Notes: generated from the letters alone by a model not told the origin. Shown: positions 10,600 through 21,807, numbered from the stretch's first letter. The stretch is 64,000 bases of DNA from Simmondsia chinensis (GCA_018398585.1 JAGTTD010000010.1:761501-825500), one strand, 5' to 3'. Numbers and translations: made by a program.

Positions 10600-11980
10600 T
10601 CTTATTCATGGTTTGTAGATTGTAATTCTTCTAAAGGATGTCGTTTTATTGTTATCAACTTATGCAAAAATTACCCTTGAACCTCTCCGTAAGGAATCCC
10701 CGATTTAATCGGCTCATATGAAGTGTGGGTCGTTACATGGATCGGGGTTTACCGGATAAATGGGTTCCTTGTTATCAACTTATGCAAAAATTTCCAGGGC
10801 GGCTTTAGCTTGTTGTTGTCCCCTCTTCCCCATCTGACTGTTCAATATCGTTTTTTGTTTGTAGTTTTTTATTTTTGAAAAAGTGAAGTAGCAGGTATGG
10901 AAAGTGAATTTTTTCTTGTTTTTTGTTTTTTTTTTTTTATTTTCTCACGAAACAAGAAAAATAATTGGAAATGATGCTTTTAATTGTGTTTCGTGGAGTT
11001 GCAGTGTTCGACTGTGAATCTTAGTGTAGGCAGTAAGGTTGTTTTATTATAATTGAGCGATGACAACCCATAATGATTTGTTGGGTTTTAGAACTCGACT
11101 CTTAAGAATCATTGTCTGGTGATATTTTTTTCTCTCATTGTTTTTATATGATATGATCTTTATTCATGGATTGTAGATTGTCGTTCTTCTAAAGGTTGCA
11201 ATTTTATTGTTATTAACTTATATGCAAAAGATTTTCGGGGTAGCTTTAGCACCGGGCCTAGGTTCGGGCTAGGCTTGCTGGGTGAGGGCCCTGCCCAGGC
11301 TCGGGTTGGTCCGTCCCGTGGCCACCTCTAATCTTATTCGTGGTTTGTAGATTGCAACTCTTCTCATGGATTCCATTTTATTGTTACAAACTTATGCAAG
11401 TGTTAGGTCATTGTTGTCCACCCTGCCCCTTCTACCTGCTAGAGTTTAGGGTACGTTTGATATCGTGTTTTTGTTTACAGTTTTTTATTTTTGAAAAGTA
11501 AAATATTAGGTTTGGAAAGCGATGTTTTCTTATTTTTGGTTTTCTCTTTTTAATTTTTAGTCAAATTAAAAAAAAAATGGAAAGAAAAAGATAATTCTTT
11601 TGTTGCAATATTTGACTGAATTTTAATGCACTCGGTGAGGTTGTTTTATTATAATGCAGTGATGACAACCCATAACCTAAGAGGGTACTAACACGTAAGC
11701 ATCAGATCCTATTAGAACTCCAAGGCTAAGTGTGCTTGGTTGAGAGTAGTATTAAGATGGGGTGACCTCCTATGAAATTCTCGTGTTGTACCCCTTAGGT
11801 TGGAGGTTTTCGGAAACAGCCTCTCTTGAGGGTAGCACCATGAAGGGGAAAGGCTGCGTACATCTACCCCCCGACCTTGCTTATGCGGGAGCCTTGGGGC
11901 ACTGAAAATGTTACTTTAGTGATGAGAACCCATAGTGATTTGTTCGAGATTTTAGAGGCGCAACGCAAATTTTGTTCTGA
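10600..11980 (+). repeat. Local duplication, one copy with a SINE inserted
   Basis: About 10600-11110 and 11330-11980 are diverged copies. Shared landmarks include ATCTTATTCRTGGTTTGTAG, TTTTATTGTTA-CAACTTATGC, ATATCG-GTTTTTGTTT, TTTTATTTTTGAAAA and ATGACAACCCATAATG/AACC. A partial third copy starts near 11157 (TTCATGGATTGTAGATTG). The right copy holds the SINE at 11672-11918; the left copy is uninterrupted at the same place (about 11059-11080). Confidence 0.7.
11672..11918 (+). mobile_element. Full-length 5S-headed SINE
   Basis: The first 115 bp or so reads as plant 5S rRNA: a GATCCTATTAGAACTCCAAG block, GCTAAGTGTGCTTGG, GAGAGTAGTATTAAGATGG and GGTGACCTCC, up to CGTGTTGTACCCCTTAGG. It passes directly into GGTTGGAGGTTTTCGGAAA and the shared 3' domain, ending GGCACTGAAAATGTT. 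Flanks AGTGATGACAACCCATA (about 11655-11671) and AGTGATGAGAACCCATA (about 11919-11935) form a 17-bp target duplication with one mismatch. Confidence 0.85.
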
Positions 11981-12452
11981 AAATTTTTGAATATTTTTTA
12001 TTATTCCGTTTATATAATTATAAATGATTATTTGGGTGTCATACTACTACTATTATGTAGTTTTTGGTAATTCATGTCACATGAGATAATTTAAACTGTC
12101 ATAATAAATTTAATAATTTATTTTAATAATTATAAATGTCATATATTTATTTTGACATGTTTGTAAATTAATAAACTAGCAGATAACTAAAAAAATATCT
12201 TTACAACTAAATGGGTATCTCACGAATCACCTGTCTATTAATTGGACTGGAGAAGGTTAAGATTTTCTGCCCCATCTAATATATGAGTTGGGTTTGAGTT
12301 GACGCCTTTTTTAAAACTTCTCGCATATTATAAATACAAACATAACACAACGCGGATGCTGGCCCACATATATATAAAATAAGTATAAAAATTTACCTAT
12401 GTAATATAAATGCACCTTTCGCCTTCCTCATTAATTTCCCGCTATTTAATCT

Positions 12453-12568
12453 ACAACAACAACAAACTCAATGCCTCTAGGGCTTCCAGATAGCAAGGTC
12501 TCGTAGGAATGAAATGTACACAGTCTTACCCTTTGAGGATGCTATCCTAAAAGTAGGTTGTGTCTGAG
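12453..12568 (-). mobile_element. 5'-truncated SINE with 17-bp TSD
   Basis: On the minus strand it reads CTCAGACACAACCTAC, the AAGGGTAAGACTGTGTACAT block, GGAAGCCCTAGAGGCATTGA and a TTGTTGTTGTTG tail. Imperfect 17-bp flanking duplications, TTCCCGCTATTTAATCT (12436-12452) and TTCCCGTTATATTATCT (12569-12585), bound it. Confidence 0.75.
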
Positions 12569-12585
12569 TTCCCGTTATATTATCT

Positions 12586-13264
12586 GTTTTATCTTTGATA
12601 TTTGTATTTATTAAAATCATCCTATATTTTTTCTCTTGTTTAAAACAATTCATAATATTTATAATAACATTGTTTAGATTGACTCCTCGTCTTATCTTTC
12701 ATTTAAAATAATTCATATTATTTATTTTATAATAAATCAGTCTTTTGTTTGGTGACCAAATGATGATTAAAAATTAAGAAAATAAAGGATTGATTGTATT
12801 ATAAAATAAAACAAAAATATCTTAAACAAAATAAAAATAAAATACTAGAATAAATTTATAGATTATGAAAACCATTTTAAATAGAAAATAAAATACTAAT
12901 TTAACCAAGCTTACAGTCACAGACAATAAGAAGAATGGAGTAACGCCTCGTTTGACTGTCATATGAATTAAATTTCTACTAGAAGTCCTACTTTTCGGAA
13001 GTTCAATGGGAGGAGATCCTATGCAGTAGATATGTAAGAGGGAGAGGAGAGAGAAAGAGAGGGATTCCACCGCACGGGTTCTCTTCCAAAATTTAATTTA
13101 TATGTTAATTTTCTAAGAAGTAAGTACAAAGTGTTTAGTTGTTAGGATAAGATAAGTTATTTTTTGAAAGAATTAAAAATTACTCAGTAATTTCTTTTTT
13201 CATAATATCAATTTTCTATTAACCAAATAAAAGCTAAAAAAGTAACATTCCCAATATTCTAAAA
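12586..13264. other. AT-rich intergenic DNA
   Basis: No gene is seen. The stretch holds TTGTTTAAAACAATTCATAAT-type motifs and other AT-rich repeat debris, then a GA-rich run (about 13035-13065). It is upstream of the IMPL2 gene. Confidence 0.5.
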
Positions 13265-13886
13265 GCTCCCGTCTAAGTAGGATCCGGAGGGGGTGGATGT
13301 ATACAGCTTTCCCCCTTCAATGTGCTACTCTAAGAAGAGACTGTTTTCAAGAACCCCCAACCCGAGAGGTGCAATACAAGAACTTCCTGATAGGTCACCT
13401 ATTTTGACATTACTTTCGCCCGAGCACACTTATGCTTTGTTTGACAACAGGGTAAAGGATGGTAAAGAGGGGTAAATAAGGGTAAGGGTAAAAAGGGGTA
13501 AAGAGGGGTAAAGGGGAGAAAGGTAAGGTAATATTCTACCCTTGTTTGGATATGTCAAATTAAGAGGGGTAAGGGTAAAGAGGGGTAAATGAGTTACCCT
13601 TGTTTAGCAATTGGATAAAGGGGTAAGGGTAAAGAGAGTTATAGTTAAAATAAGGATAAAAATGTCAAATTTTTTTAAAAATTACCCTTACCCCCCTTTA
13701 CCCCCTAATTTGGGGATTAAAGAAATTGAGGGTAAAGAGGGGTAATGGGGGGTAAAGGGAGGTAAAAAATTACCCCCCTTTACTCCTCAAACAACTTTGC
13801 CAAACATGGATAAAAATTTATCCTCCTTTACCCCATTGTCAAACCGGGGGTTAATTTCAAAATTCTAATAGAATCCGATAATTACA
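13265..13886 (-). mobile_element. 5S-headed SINE interrupted by a TIR element
   Basis: On the minus strand the shared 3' domain lies at 13265-13365 and the 5S-like head at about 13366-13432. The head resumes at 13851-13886 (TTAATTTCAAAATTCTAATAG and ATCCGATAA, which match 5S AACTTCGGAGTTCTAATGGG and ATCCGGTG). The break at 13433-13850 is the Harbinger-like element listed separately. Confidence 0.75.
13433..13850. mobile_element. Harbinger/Tourist-like MITE inside a 5S-SINE head
   Basis: The ends are inverted repeats: GTTTGACAACAGGGTAAAGG from the left end and GTTTGACAATGGGGTAAAGG read inward from the right. The 3-bp sequence TTA flanks it (13430-13432 and 13851-13853), as expected for PIF/Harbinger-type target duplication. 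The interior is made of GGGGTAAAG words and their complements (CTTTACCCC), so it can fold on itself. No coding capacity is seen. It ends about 140 bp before the IMPL2 ATG. Confidence 0.75.
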
Positions 13887-13992
13887 TTTTGGTAACCCTC
13901 TACGAATTTCTACCTCACTAGCTCGTGACGGCTTTCTCCATCCGTGATTCTCTTCCCGCCTCATCACCCTCTCTCTCTCTCTCTCTCCAAAA
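13880..13992 (+). promoter_or_regulatory. Proximal upstream region and CT-rich leader of IMPL2
   Basis: The 110 bp between the end of the SINE head and the ATG includes a run of CTCTCTCTCTCTC at about 13968-13987, typical of plant 5' leaders. No TATA box is obvious. If transcription starts nearby, the upstream promoter is built largely from the SINE and MITE at 13265-13886. Confidence 0.4.
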
Positions 13993-16900
13993 ATGCTCTC
14001 TCAATCGCATCTTCTTCTCTCACACTCTCCTCCCTTCCCTTCTCTCTCTCCCAATCCTCCTCCTCTCCCCTTCTCTTCCTCTACCTCACTTTCTCTCTCC
14101 TCTCCACACTTCAACTTCTCACTCCGATCGAAGTTCTCTTCGTCAATGGCGGCGAATTCGGACCTCCATCGCCAATCTGACCTCCTTCTATCAGGCGTCG
14201 AAGATCGAGAACTCGATCGATTTGTTATAGTTGCGAATAAGCTTGCTGATGCTGCCGGTGATGTGATTCGGAGGTTTTTCCGGCAGAAATTTGAGATTCT
14301 TGATAAGGATGATCTAAGTATGTGTTGAAAATTGAAGCGAATTTGTTTTATATATTGTGTTTTATCTTTTGGCTATGTATATGCGGTTTATTCATGTGAT
14401 TTCTAGGTTAGGAGAGGTAGAATTGAAATGATATTTCATTCGATTTCATCCGTGCGATGTTATTTACACTATTGGTGCCTCATGTTCTTACATTTGTTCA
14501 AATTAGTTCTTTATCTTTTTCTTTTGTTTAAGATAATTTATAATCTTTTAGTTCCTGATAAAATTGGCCGCCTGCTTACCGATGAAAATTAAAAAGATGA
14601 GTGATCAATTTTGTCATGAAATAAGAAACAAATTTAAAACATTAGGGACCATTTTGAAAAAAAAAAAAAAAAAAAAAAGACGAGGAACCAATTTGAACGA
14701 AGTTACAAACATTGGAAACCAACGGTGGAAATAATTCTTTCATCCGCTTATGTCTTATTTGTTCTGAAATTCTTCATATAGTGAGCTGAACAAGCAAATT
14801 GTGTTTTTCCAACTCTTGCGGTCTGTTCAAGTTGGTTGCCTTATAAAGAAAATTGAGATACTTCTATTTTGTTGATTCTTTGGTGGAAATTGATTGCTTG
14901 ACTTGTCTTTATACTTCTATTTTGTTGATTCTTTTTGGTAGAAATTGATTGCTTGTACTTGTACTACTTGATCTTGATGTTTTAACTTTGATCACTTAGG
15001 CTAGCAGATTCTAAGTACTCGATGAAATTAGAATCGGAAGTAGTTTCAAATTCTGCTGGTTTACTCATTCACCGGCCATGTTGCTATGTGTCCAGTAACT
15101 AACTATTCCAAAAATTTAAACTGGTGGTTGAAGACCCATGAATGGTTTTATACTCTAACGCCTCTCCCCGTGCAAATGCACATTGAGCTTGAAGTGTGGA
15201 TAACGTCACGAGCCCACTACATACCTTATGTTAAAATTGTATGAATATTGAGAGTGAGGGATGTTAGGATTCCAACTCATGACCTTTTGGCCAACAAGAC
15301 TCTGATACCATGTCAATGAACCCATTGTTTTAAAAGTTTTAGCTGATAGGTGAAGGTTTGGGAATAGTTTTGTTCTCTAACACTTAAGAATTCTTAGAAA
15401 AATAAAACAAAAGAACGACAAAAGATTCACGAGAAAAAGAAAAACAAGACGTAAAATTTACTTGGTTCGGCCAATTATGTCCACATCCACAGAAGTGTAG
15501 GGATTTTCACTATTTCTAGGTAGTATATAGAGAATTCCTCTTCTCTCTAGTAATACTCTCACAAACCCTAAACATGATTTATATAGCCACATAAAAGAAA
15601 CGTTAGGCATCTCAAACATACCCTTAGATGGGCCTGGGCCTGAAACAAGCCCTCAATAGTTTTCCTAGTTCTCTGCTACTTGGTCATGCCTATTCCAATA
15701 GATAAAACTAAGCTTCACACAGGAAGCCTAACAAGAATATGCGTGGTTTTTGAGCTAATGTTTAATCAATTGCGGTCATATTGTTTCGGTGTCTCTCCTT
15801 ATTGCAATCAGTGTATGATTTACTGTGAGAATCTGTCTATGAGCCTTTTAGTTGTCCAGCCTTTTCTATTTATGTTCTTCAAATTGTCACGGTTTCTTAA
15901 CTCTTGAAGCAAAATGATTACTGTCCCAAATAGTGCTTTCAAAGTGTCATTTGTAGGATTTCCATAAAGAATCCTTAGCATAATTTCTGAATTGCTTGTT
16001 TAAATGATACTATGATCTGCCATGAATTATCACACTGATAACTGAGGTTTTAGGTCCTGTCACGATTGCTGATAGAACGGCAGAGGAATCCATGATTTCC
16101 ATCATATTGGAAAATTTTCCATCTCATGCAATGTAAGTTGCATACATGACAGTTTGGTCAGATTATCTCGTTTCTCAGTTTTTTCCCGTAATAATCATCA
16201 AATTGACTGTTTAGATGTTGATGAGAGTAGCTGAGTACGCATTCTTTTTGCTGTTGTGATATTTTTGCACTCACTGAAGATCACCGGAACTTAAAAACTC
16301 ATGAGGAAGTAAATACATTTGAAGCCGTAGTTTTGTTCTTCAAGCCAACTAAAAGAACTATTGCAACTTCAACCTAACCTATTCATGTCACATGTAGGGG
16401 TGTAAACAGTCAAGTCAAACTGAGCAGTCCACTTGTTTGAACTCGATAAGGCTTATCGAGCTCAAGTTCAAGTCCAGCTCTTGTCGTGCTTTGGAATCTT
16501 TTTTTTTAGCTCATTTGAATAAAATATTAGTGTTCCATTCTCAGATTGACTTGACTGGTTTGCCTAATTGAGCCTATTCGAGTTTATTATTGAGTCGAGG
16601 TAACTCGAGCTCAAAATTCAATTAAACTTGCCACTGGGTCGAGCTCGCTAACGAGCAAATAACAAGCCCTTAACAAGCTTTCATCAAGCTTTTAATGAAC
16701 TCATAACGAGCCCTTATTAAACTATTTGCAAACGTCAATGAGCCCCGTATCCCCTGTTCAAACTTAGCTCGTTAAGTTTATCAAGCTTACTCGTACTCAG
16801 CTCGATAAAGCTATCAAGCCCTTAAACAAACATAAATGAGCTATATTTAATTTCGAAAATGAATAGTTCATCAAACATTTAGTTTGTCTACACCTGTACT

Positions 16901-19900
16901 CACACGATTAAGTTGAATTACGGGATAGAAAATAAATATATGCAAAGTTACAACATGGTAATGCTGCTTAAATGAATTATTTGTCACGGCTGCAGCTATG
17001 GAGAGGAAAATGGCTGGAGATGTAAAGAGAATCATTCAGACTATGTGTGGGTCTTAGATCCCATTGATGGGACAAAGAGCTTCATCACAGGTGATTTTAT
17101 TATACAGGAAACCCGAAAGTTTTGTAGTGATAATTCTCTAGTGATCCTCATAAATATTTGGAGATCATATTATGTAGGTTCAAATTTTATTGGACTCGTT
17201 TTTGTGCTTTTGCAGGAAAACCTTTGTTTGGAACTCTCATTGCTCTTCTATATAAGGGTAAGCCGGTATGCATCACCTGTCCTTTGTGTCTATCATCTAG
17301 TAAAAAGATTTTACGGTCGCATTATATGCTAATGAGGACTTGTTGGGCATTATATGCTAGTGAGGACTTGTTGGGCAAGCTGAAAAAAACCATCTTTTTC
17401 AAAAGCGCTTTTTGCAAAAGCACTTTGTAGAAAGTGTGGTCACTAGGTTTATTTTTGTCTGAAAAGTTTTTAATTTTTGCTATGCTTTAGCTTAAAAGCC
17501 AAAAAGAAAAAAAAAAAAGGGGTTCTTGCTTCTATTTAAAAGTATTTTCCTTTTCATGTCAAATACTCCTAAAATCTGGAAAAATTTTTTTTTTTTCATA
17601 GAAAAACCCTTTTTTCCTAAAAGAAACCTGGTCAAACAGTCCCAAAATGTATGTTGCATGATGATTCCCTAGGATTTCTTGTGTCTTCTTTCGTTGATCT
17701 ACTACCCTACCCTAGAATTTATGCATCCAGATCAATACTAAAGTTAAACCAACTTTGGTTTTGTAGCTGTTGAACTCTCTCCGAGCTTATGCTTGCTACA
17801 TGATTTATTTTAATAATTTATGTTGTCCCTCAGATTATTGGCGTAATTGATCAACCTATTTTAAGAGAAAGATGGATCGGTGTAAGTGGCAGGACAACAA
17901 CACTGAATGGGCAAGAAGTGTCAACACGCAGCTGTACTGACCTCTCACGGGCGTATTTGTATGTTCTCTCTTTTATAGGATTCCATCTGCTCTCATTTTT
18001 ACCAATTTTGTTCTTTAGCCTATTCATTTTACTAAGGAAAAGAAAAAAATAATGATAAATGAAAGAAAAAGAAAAGGAGAAGGAAATGGATAATAAGACC
18101 ACACATCTTGCTGGGGAGACAGAATGGCAAAAAGTTGATTAGTTGTAGAGTGAGGAAAAGGGGGGAGTAGAAAAAATGAGGGAGAGAGGGATGGAGTATC
18201 GAATATTATAAAAATAATATCATGTAACATAGATGTGTTATGTTATGCTGCAATAATCGTAAGAGCTTTTAAGATAGATGCTGCTAATCGAATTTTATAT
18301 TAAAGTTAAAACATAAAACCAAATTTAATTTAAGTTTCTTGAAAGTATATAACACTTAATTAACTTTATTTTACTTCAAAATAATAAAGTAAGTTTGTTT
18401 ATGATATATGTTTAGTTTGTTTTATAGTTTAACTTTTTACTTGTATATATTGGTTAAAACGAGGTTAAATCATACTAAGATTCTATCTATTTATTTCATG
18501 TAAATCAATGAATCGTAACGTTCTATTAAATTAAGATTATACTTATGATTTAAATCGGTTAGCAATTATGGAATTGTGGAATCGTGGAATTGTAAGATTC
18601 TAAGATTTAAATCGTGATTTTAATAACCATGTATATGAGTCTATAATAATATGACAGTTAGCACAGTAAGTCCTGGCTTAGAGAGGGAGAAATTTTATAA
18701 ATAGTAGTAGTCATTATAATGTAAGAAATTCATGAAAGTTATAATATTTAACAGTAAAAGTTTGATACCCATTCGAGTCTTGGTTCTTCCCTCTAGTTGA
18801 GACAGTGCTTCTATATTAATATTGGTGTGTTATTTTGTTTGATTTTTCCTCTTGTTGTGCTTGTTTTGATTTTGCCAAACATTTTCTAGGTACACTGCTA
18901 GTCCCCATCTGTTCAGTGGAAGTGCCGCCGAGGCATTTGTTCGTGTTAGAAGTAAGGTACGTGAATATTTACTTTTCAAGTATCAGGAGAAGTTTAAATT
19001 TGATTTTCCAGAAGTGCAAAATTGTTGCTCTCGGTTACGAGCTCGGAAAGTTCAAGCTCGAGCTCTGCTCTATTAGCTAAACGAGTTGGCTTAACTCATT
19101 TACACCCTAGTTGTCGCAACATTAATTGGGTCCCGTTGCATAAAAAGGGTCAACAAAACAAACTAGGTCATGACTTATTCTATAAGAATGATCCCTATAG
19201 CATTACCATGCTACATGTGGTTGTCCTTTCCCCATTTAGCCTAAAGGTCACGGGTTCGAGGGAAATCTCCCCTCCCAGAGCCATTAGCGATTTTTAAAAA
19301 AAATGCTAGATGTGGTTTCTAAAAATTTTCTTATACTTATCTCTAATGAGATCCACTAAATTTACTAACTATAATTGTTAATTTGTGAACTGAATAATGC
19401 ATAGATTTAACGTACATAGCAATCTCTACTCTACAATATGTAAAATTTGCTAGAATCTCTACCCTACTATTCGGTGTCCTTTTTTTTTTTTTTTTTTATT
19501 TACGACTAGACCAAGACTTCATTGGCTGTTTTTTGGCCTCTTATCGTATTTCTTGTTGCTATTTTTCCTTTTCTTCTTCCCTTTTTTTTTTTTTTTTTTT
19601 TTTTTTTGAAATTCCTAAATGAAAACAGGTGAAAGTACCACTTTATGGATGCGATTGCTATGCTTATGCACTTTTGGCTTCTGGGTTTGTGGACCTTGTC
19701 ATTGAATCTGGCCTCAAGGTTAGTTAAACTTATACTATTATTTCTTACTCTATATGTATTGCCCTAAATTGTCTTGCAGCTTCATTTCAAAAACTTTCAT
19801 AACTATATTTCGTTAGTTCCAATTTTAATTTTGTTGTCCTAAAACAACAGTCATCTTTTTTATTCAACCCTCCTTTTGGCTTGACGGAAAGCTTCTTTCA

Positions 19901-21807
19901 TGTTACTCCAATTATATTTTTGCATATGTTTACAACATTTTCATAATGACAACGACAACAAGAAACCCAATACCTCAAAAAGGCTCCCGTGAAGGCAGCG
20001 TTTTGGGGAGGGTGAGATGTAAGCAGCCTTGCTCTGTAGGAAGATTGTTCCAAATGGCCCCCAACCCTAAAACCAAAGGTCGAACAATATTTATTTGTTT
20101 ATTTATTTTATATGGAGAATGTTCATCTATTCAAGGGAAGTTGGCTTTCCCTCAAGGAAAGAGGAAAAGTATTTTCCTTTGTGGAAGGGAAAACATTTTG
20201 TATCGTAGTCTCACAATATACGCCTCACTTTTGGTTATTCCAAATAATTCTAAATTGACTGGTACCTTTTCAAAAATAGAAACTAGTCTCTTGAAATAAT
20301 TGGTCATCGATGATAATTCCTTACATCTTAATGGTTCTACCCATGCTTTTTATGTTTAGAAGCATACACGTATAAACAGAATGGATATCTTGATATATTG
20401 AAAGAAACTTTATGCAAGGAATTTCTAAAATTTTACGTGGTTTCAAAGGGTCATTGTGATGTTGGGATAGAACGAGTATTTTACTGTGAAATTCCACTGC
20501 ACTTTTAGGCCCAACCACAAAGTTAATACATATAAGTGAGTTTCAATTCTTAAACCAATTGGTATTAGATAGAATAGTTCATCACACTTATATGTTGATC
20601 GTTTCTCTCTCACAATTCTAACGCAAGATTTTTTTTATTAAACTCGCATGTATAGTACTTAAATTTATCATAAATGGATTAAGCACTCCATGTCCATGTG
20701 TGCTTCTAACAGCTGCTGAATGCTCTTATATTTTATTATGACAGCCGTATGACTTTCTAGCACTGATACCGGTAATAAAAGGTGCTGGGGGAGTAATAAC
20801 TGATTGGGAGGGCAAGGATCTTTACTGGGAGCCTTCACCTTCATCTCCCGCTACAGGTACTATTTCACCCCCACCATTGATACCCTACAATTAAATTCCA
20901 TTTACTGTCACACAACGGTCGTAGTCGATATCGCAAAAACGGGGTATAGCGATGTCATGTAAATGACTGACCATGTTAGCTCTTTTAAGGGAACATAAGT
21001 TTTTGTAAGCAATCGTTAATGATATTGGGTTCTTCGAGTCCTCGTTTCTTTCGGTTGAGTTCACTTGGGCCCCTAGGATTTGTAACAAAGTGGCCCATTT
21101 TGTTGCGTTTTTGTACTTTAGGTCTTGTTGTAATCATTTATGGTGGCGGACTATCCCATCGGGACTGTATGATATTCTTAGTAATGATATTAATGGTAGC
21201 TCCTAGCCCTCGGGCTTTGTTCTGTTCCAAAAAAAAAAAAAAAAAGTTTTTTGTAAGTCAGAGTTAACAAAGATTTGTATAACAAACCCAGTGCCTCAAA
21301 GGGCTCTCGTATAAGCAGGGTCTGGGGGGGTAAATGTACGCAGCCTTCACCCTTCCGGGAACTATTCCGAAGGGAGGCTGTTTCCGAGGACCCCCAACCT
21401 GTGAAGTTTGTCAGCAGTATAGAAGCATGGCAGCCCAAATGGGAAATGATTCATGTACTGATTTGTATAAATAGCGATATAATGGTTAAGTTTTAATTAT
21501 ACATCTTTGCATAGTTTTAACATGAATAATGATTCATGTACTGACCTAGACTCTGTTTAGGCGGGAGCTCTTGGGGCACTGGAAATGTTGTAATGATTCA
21601 TGTACCGAGAGTTTCTTTAATGTATGCACACTAAGCGATGTGGCAAATGCTCGAAGAAAAGAGAAGTTTCTATAAATTGAAGTCCATTCTCAATTATGAT
21701 GTTCCCTTTTTCTTTGGGTTTTAGGGTTTAACGTAGTAGCAGCTGGAGATGAAGAGCTTCACCAGCAAGCAGTCACTTCATTGGAATGGCAGGGAGACTC
21801 CGAATAA
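13993..21807 (+). CDS. IMPL2: Plastid IMPase-family phosphatase IMPL2 (histidinol-phosphate phosphatase)
   Basis: Exons: 13993-14317, 16054-16132, 16996-17090, 17216-17265, 17834-17958, 18890-18956, 19629-19718, 20745-20856 and 21725-21807. All junctions are GT-AG and in phase, giving 341 aa. The N-terminus (about 1-50) is Ser/Leu/Pro-rich with no acidic residues at first, as in chloroplast transit peptides; a second Met follows at residue 52. The IMPase fold is shown by GEE at 137-139, WVLDPIDGTKSF (metal ligands D156 and D159) and PYDFLALIPVIKGAGG (D280). VKVPLYGCDCYAYALLASG is typical of IMPL2. In plants this protein removes phosphate from histidinol phosphate, the penultimate-stage phosphatase of histidine synthesis in plastids (family knowledge: HISN7). 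Downstream of exon 1 the model follows Arabidopsis IMPL2 closely as I remember it. Introns carry TRIM, hAT-like and SINE insertions without damage to exons. Confidence 0.93.
14455..14735. repeat. TIR/MITE-like element in IMPL2 intron 1
   Basis: The left side reads ATTGGTGCCTCATGTTC-TTACATTTGTTCAAAT and the right side reads ATTTGAACGAAGTTACAAAC-ATTGGAAACCAACGGTGG, an imperfect inverted repeat. The interior includes a run of A at about 14659-14679. Related copies are at about 24650-25020 and 55180-55440. Confidence 0.55.
14858..14960 (+). repeat. Short tandem duplication, about 53 bp period
   Basis: ATACTTCTATTTTGTTGATT and the following GAAATTGATTGCTTG are repeated twice in tandem with small differences. 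Confidence 0.7.
15089..15382 (-). mobile_element. TRIM element, near complete
   Basis: On the minus strand the first terminal repeat runs from 15382 to 15311 (TGTTAGAGAAC...TTCATTGACA, 72 bp). It is followed directly by TGGTATCAGAGTCTTG, the initiator-Met tRNA primer-binding motif. The internal part is about 150 bp and ends in the purine-rich GGGGAGAGGCG. The second terminal repeat runs from about 15160 to 15089 and ends in TGGACA. It has no coding capacity, and no clean 5-bp duplication is seen. It is about 294 bp in total, which fits terminal-repeat retrotransposons in miniature. Confidence 0.7.
15390..15680. other. Possible LTR-retrotransposon fragment
   Basis: The sequence includes TTACTTGGTTCGGCC, AAGTGTAGGGATTTTCAC and a pyrimidine-rich CTCTTCTCTC stretch. 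I have the impression that such words occur at the edges of plant Copia-type LTRs, but no ends or duplication can be drawn. Confidence 0.25.
16395..16896. mobile_element. hAT-like GAGC-rich element in IMPL2 intron 2
   Basis: It starts TAGGGGTGTAAACAGTCAAG and ends TAGTTTGTCTACACCTG, an imperfect terminal inverted repeat. The interior is rich in GAGCTC, CTCGAG and CGAGCCC words. Flanks GTCACATG and TACTCACA are only partly similar. Confidence 0.6.
17322..17378 (+). repeat. 28-bp perfect-type tandem duplication
   Basis: ATTATATGCTARTGAGGACT followed by TGTTGGGC occurs twice in tandem with one difference, in IMPL2 intron 4. Confidence 0.85.
17385..17640. repeat. MITE-like copy, AAAGCACTTTT family
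   Basis: The sequence is rich in AAAAGCGCTTTTTGC and AAAAGCACTTTGTAG words and ends CCTGGTCAAACAGTCCC. The related, better bounded copy is 53858-54130. Other copies are near 41226-41650 and 51365-51560. Confidence 0.5.
18000..18830. other. AT-rich intron 5 of IMPL2
   Basis: No gene is seen. The stretch has simple AAAAGAAAAAGAAAAGG-type purine runs (18035-18080) and diverged AT-rich sequence with no repeat I can name. Confidence 0.5.
19022..19112. mobile_element. hAT-like GAGC element, end fragment
   Basis: GAGCTCGGAAAG, CAAGCTCGAGCTCTGC and the terminal ACTCATTTACACCCTAG are present, matching one arm of the family. The other arm is missing. It lies in intron 6 of IMPL2. Confidence 0.5.
19948..20082 (-). 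mobile_element. SINE, diverged, 5'-truncated
   Basis: On the minus strand it reads TTAGGGTTGGGGGCCATTT, GAGCAAGGCTGCTTACATC, GGGAGCCTTTTTGAGGTATT and a GTTGTCGTTGTC-type tail. It lies in IMPL2 intron 7. Confidence 0.65.
21285..21405 (-). mobile_element. SINE, 5'-truncated, little diverged
   Basis: On the minus strand it reads CAGGTTGGGGGTCCTCGGAA, ACAGCCTCCC, the AAGGCTGCGTACATTTACCC block, CCCAGACCCTGC and GAGGCACTGGGTTTGTTAT. It is in the last intron of IMPL2. Confidence 0.8.
21543..21590 (+). mobile_element. Very short SINE tail with TSD
   Basis: Only about 48 bp of the 3' domain are present (GACTCTGTTTAGGCGGGAGC, GGGGCACTGG). They lie between AATGATTCATGTACTGA (about 21526-21542) and AATGATTCATGTACCGA (about 21591-21607). 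A further AATGATTCATGTACTGA lies 80 bp upstream (about 21445-21461). Confidence 0.65.

Noticed and set aside
13440..13850. Interstitial telomeric repeat (GGGTAAA words resemble TTTAGGG)
   Set aside because: The words are GGGGTAAAG, not TTTAGGG arrays. They occur in both orientations and are bounded by inverted repeats and TTA.
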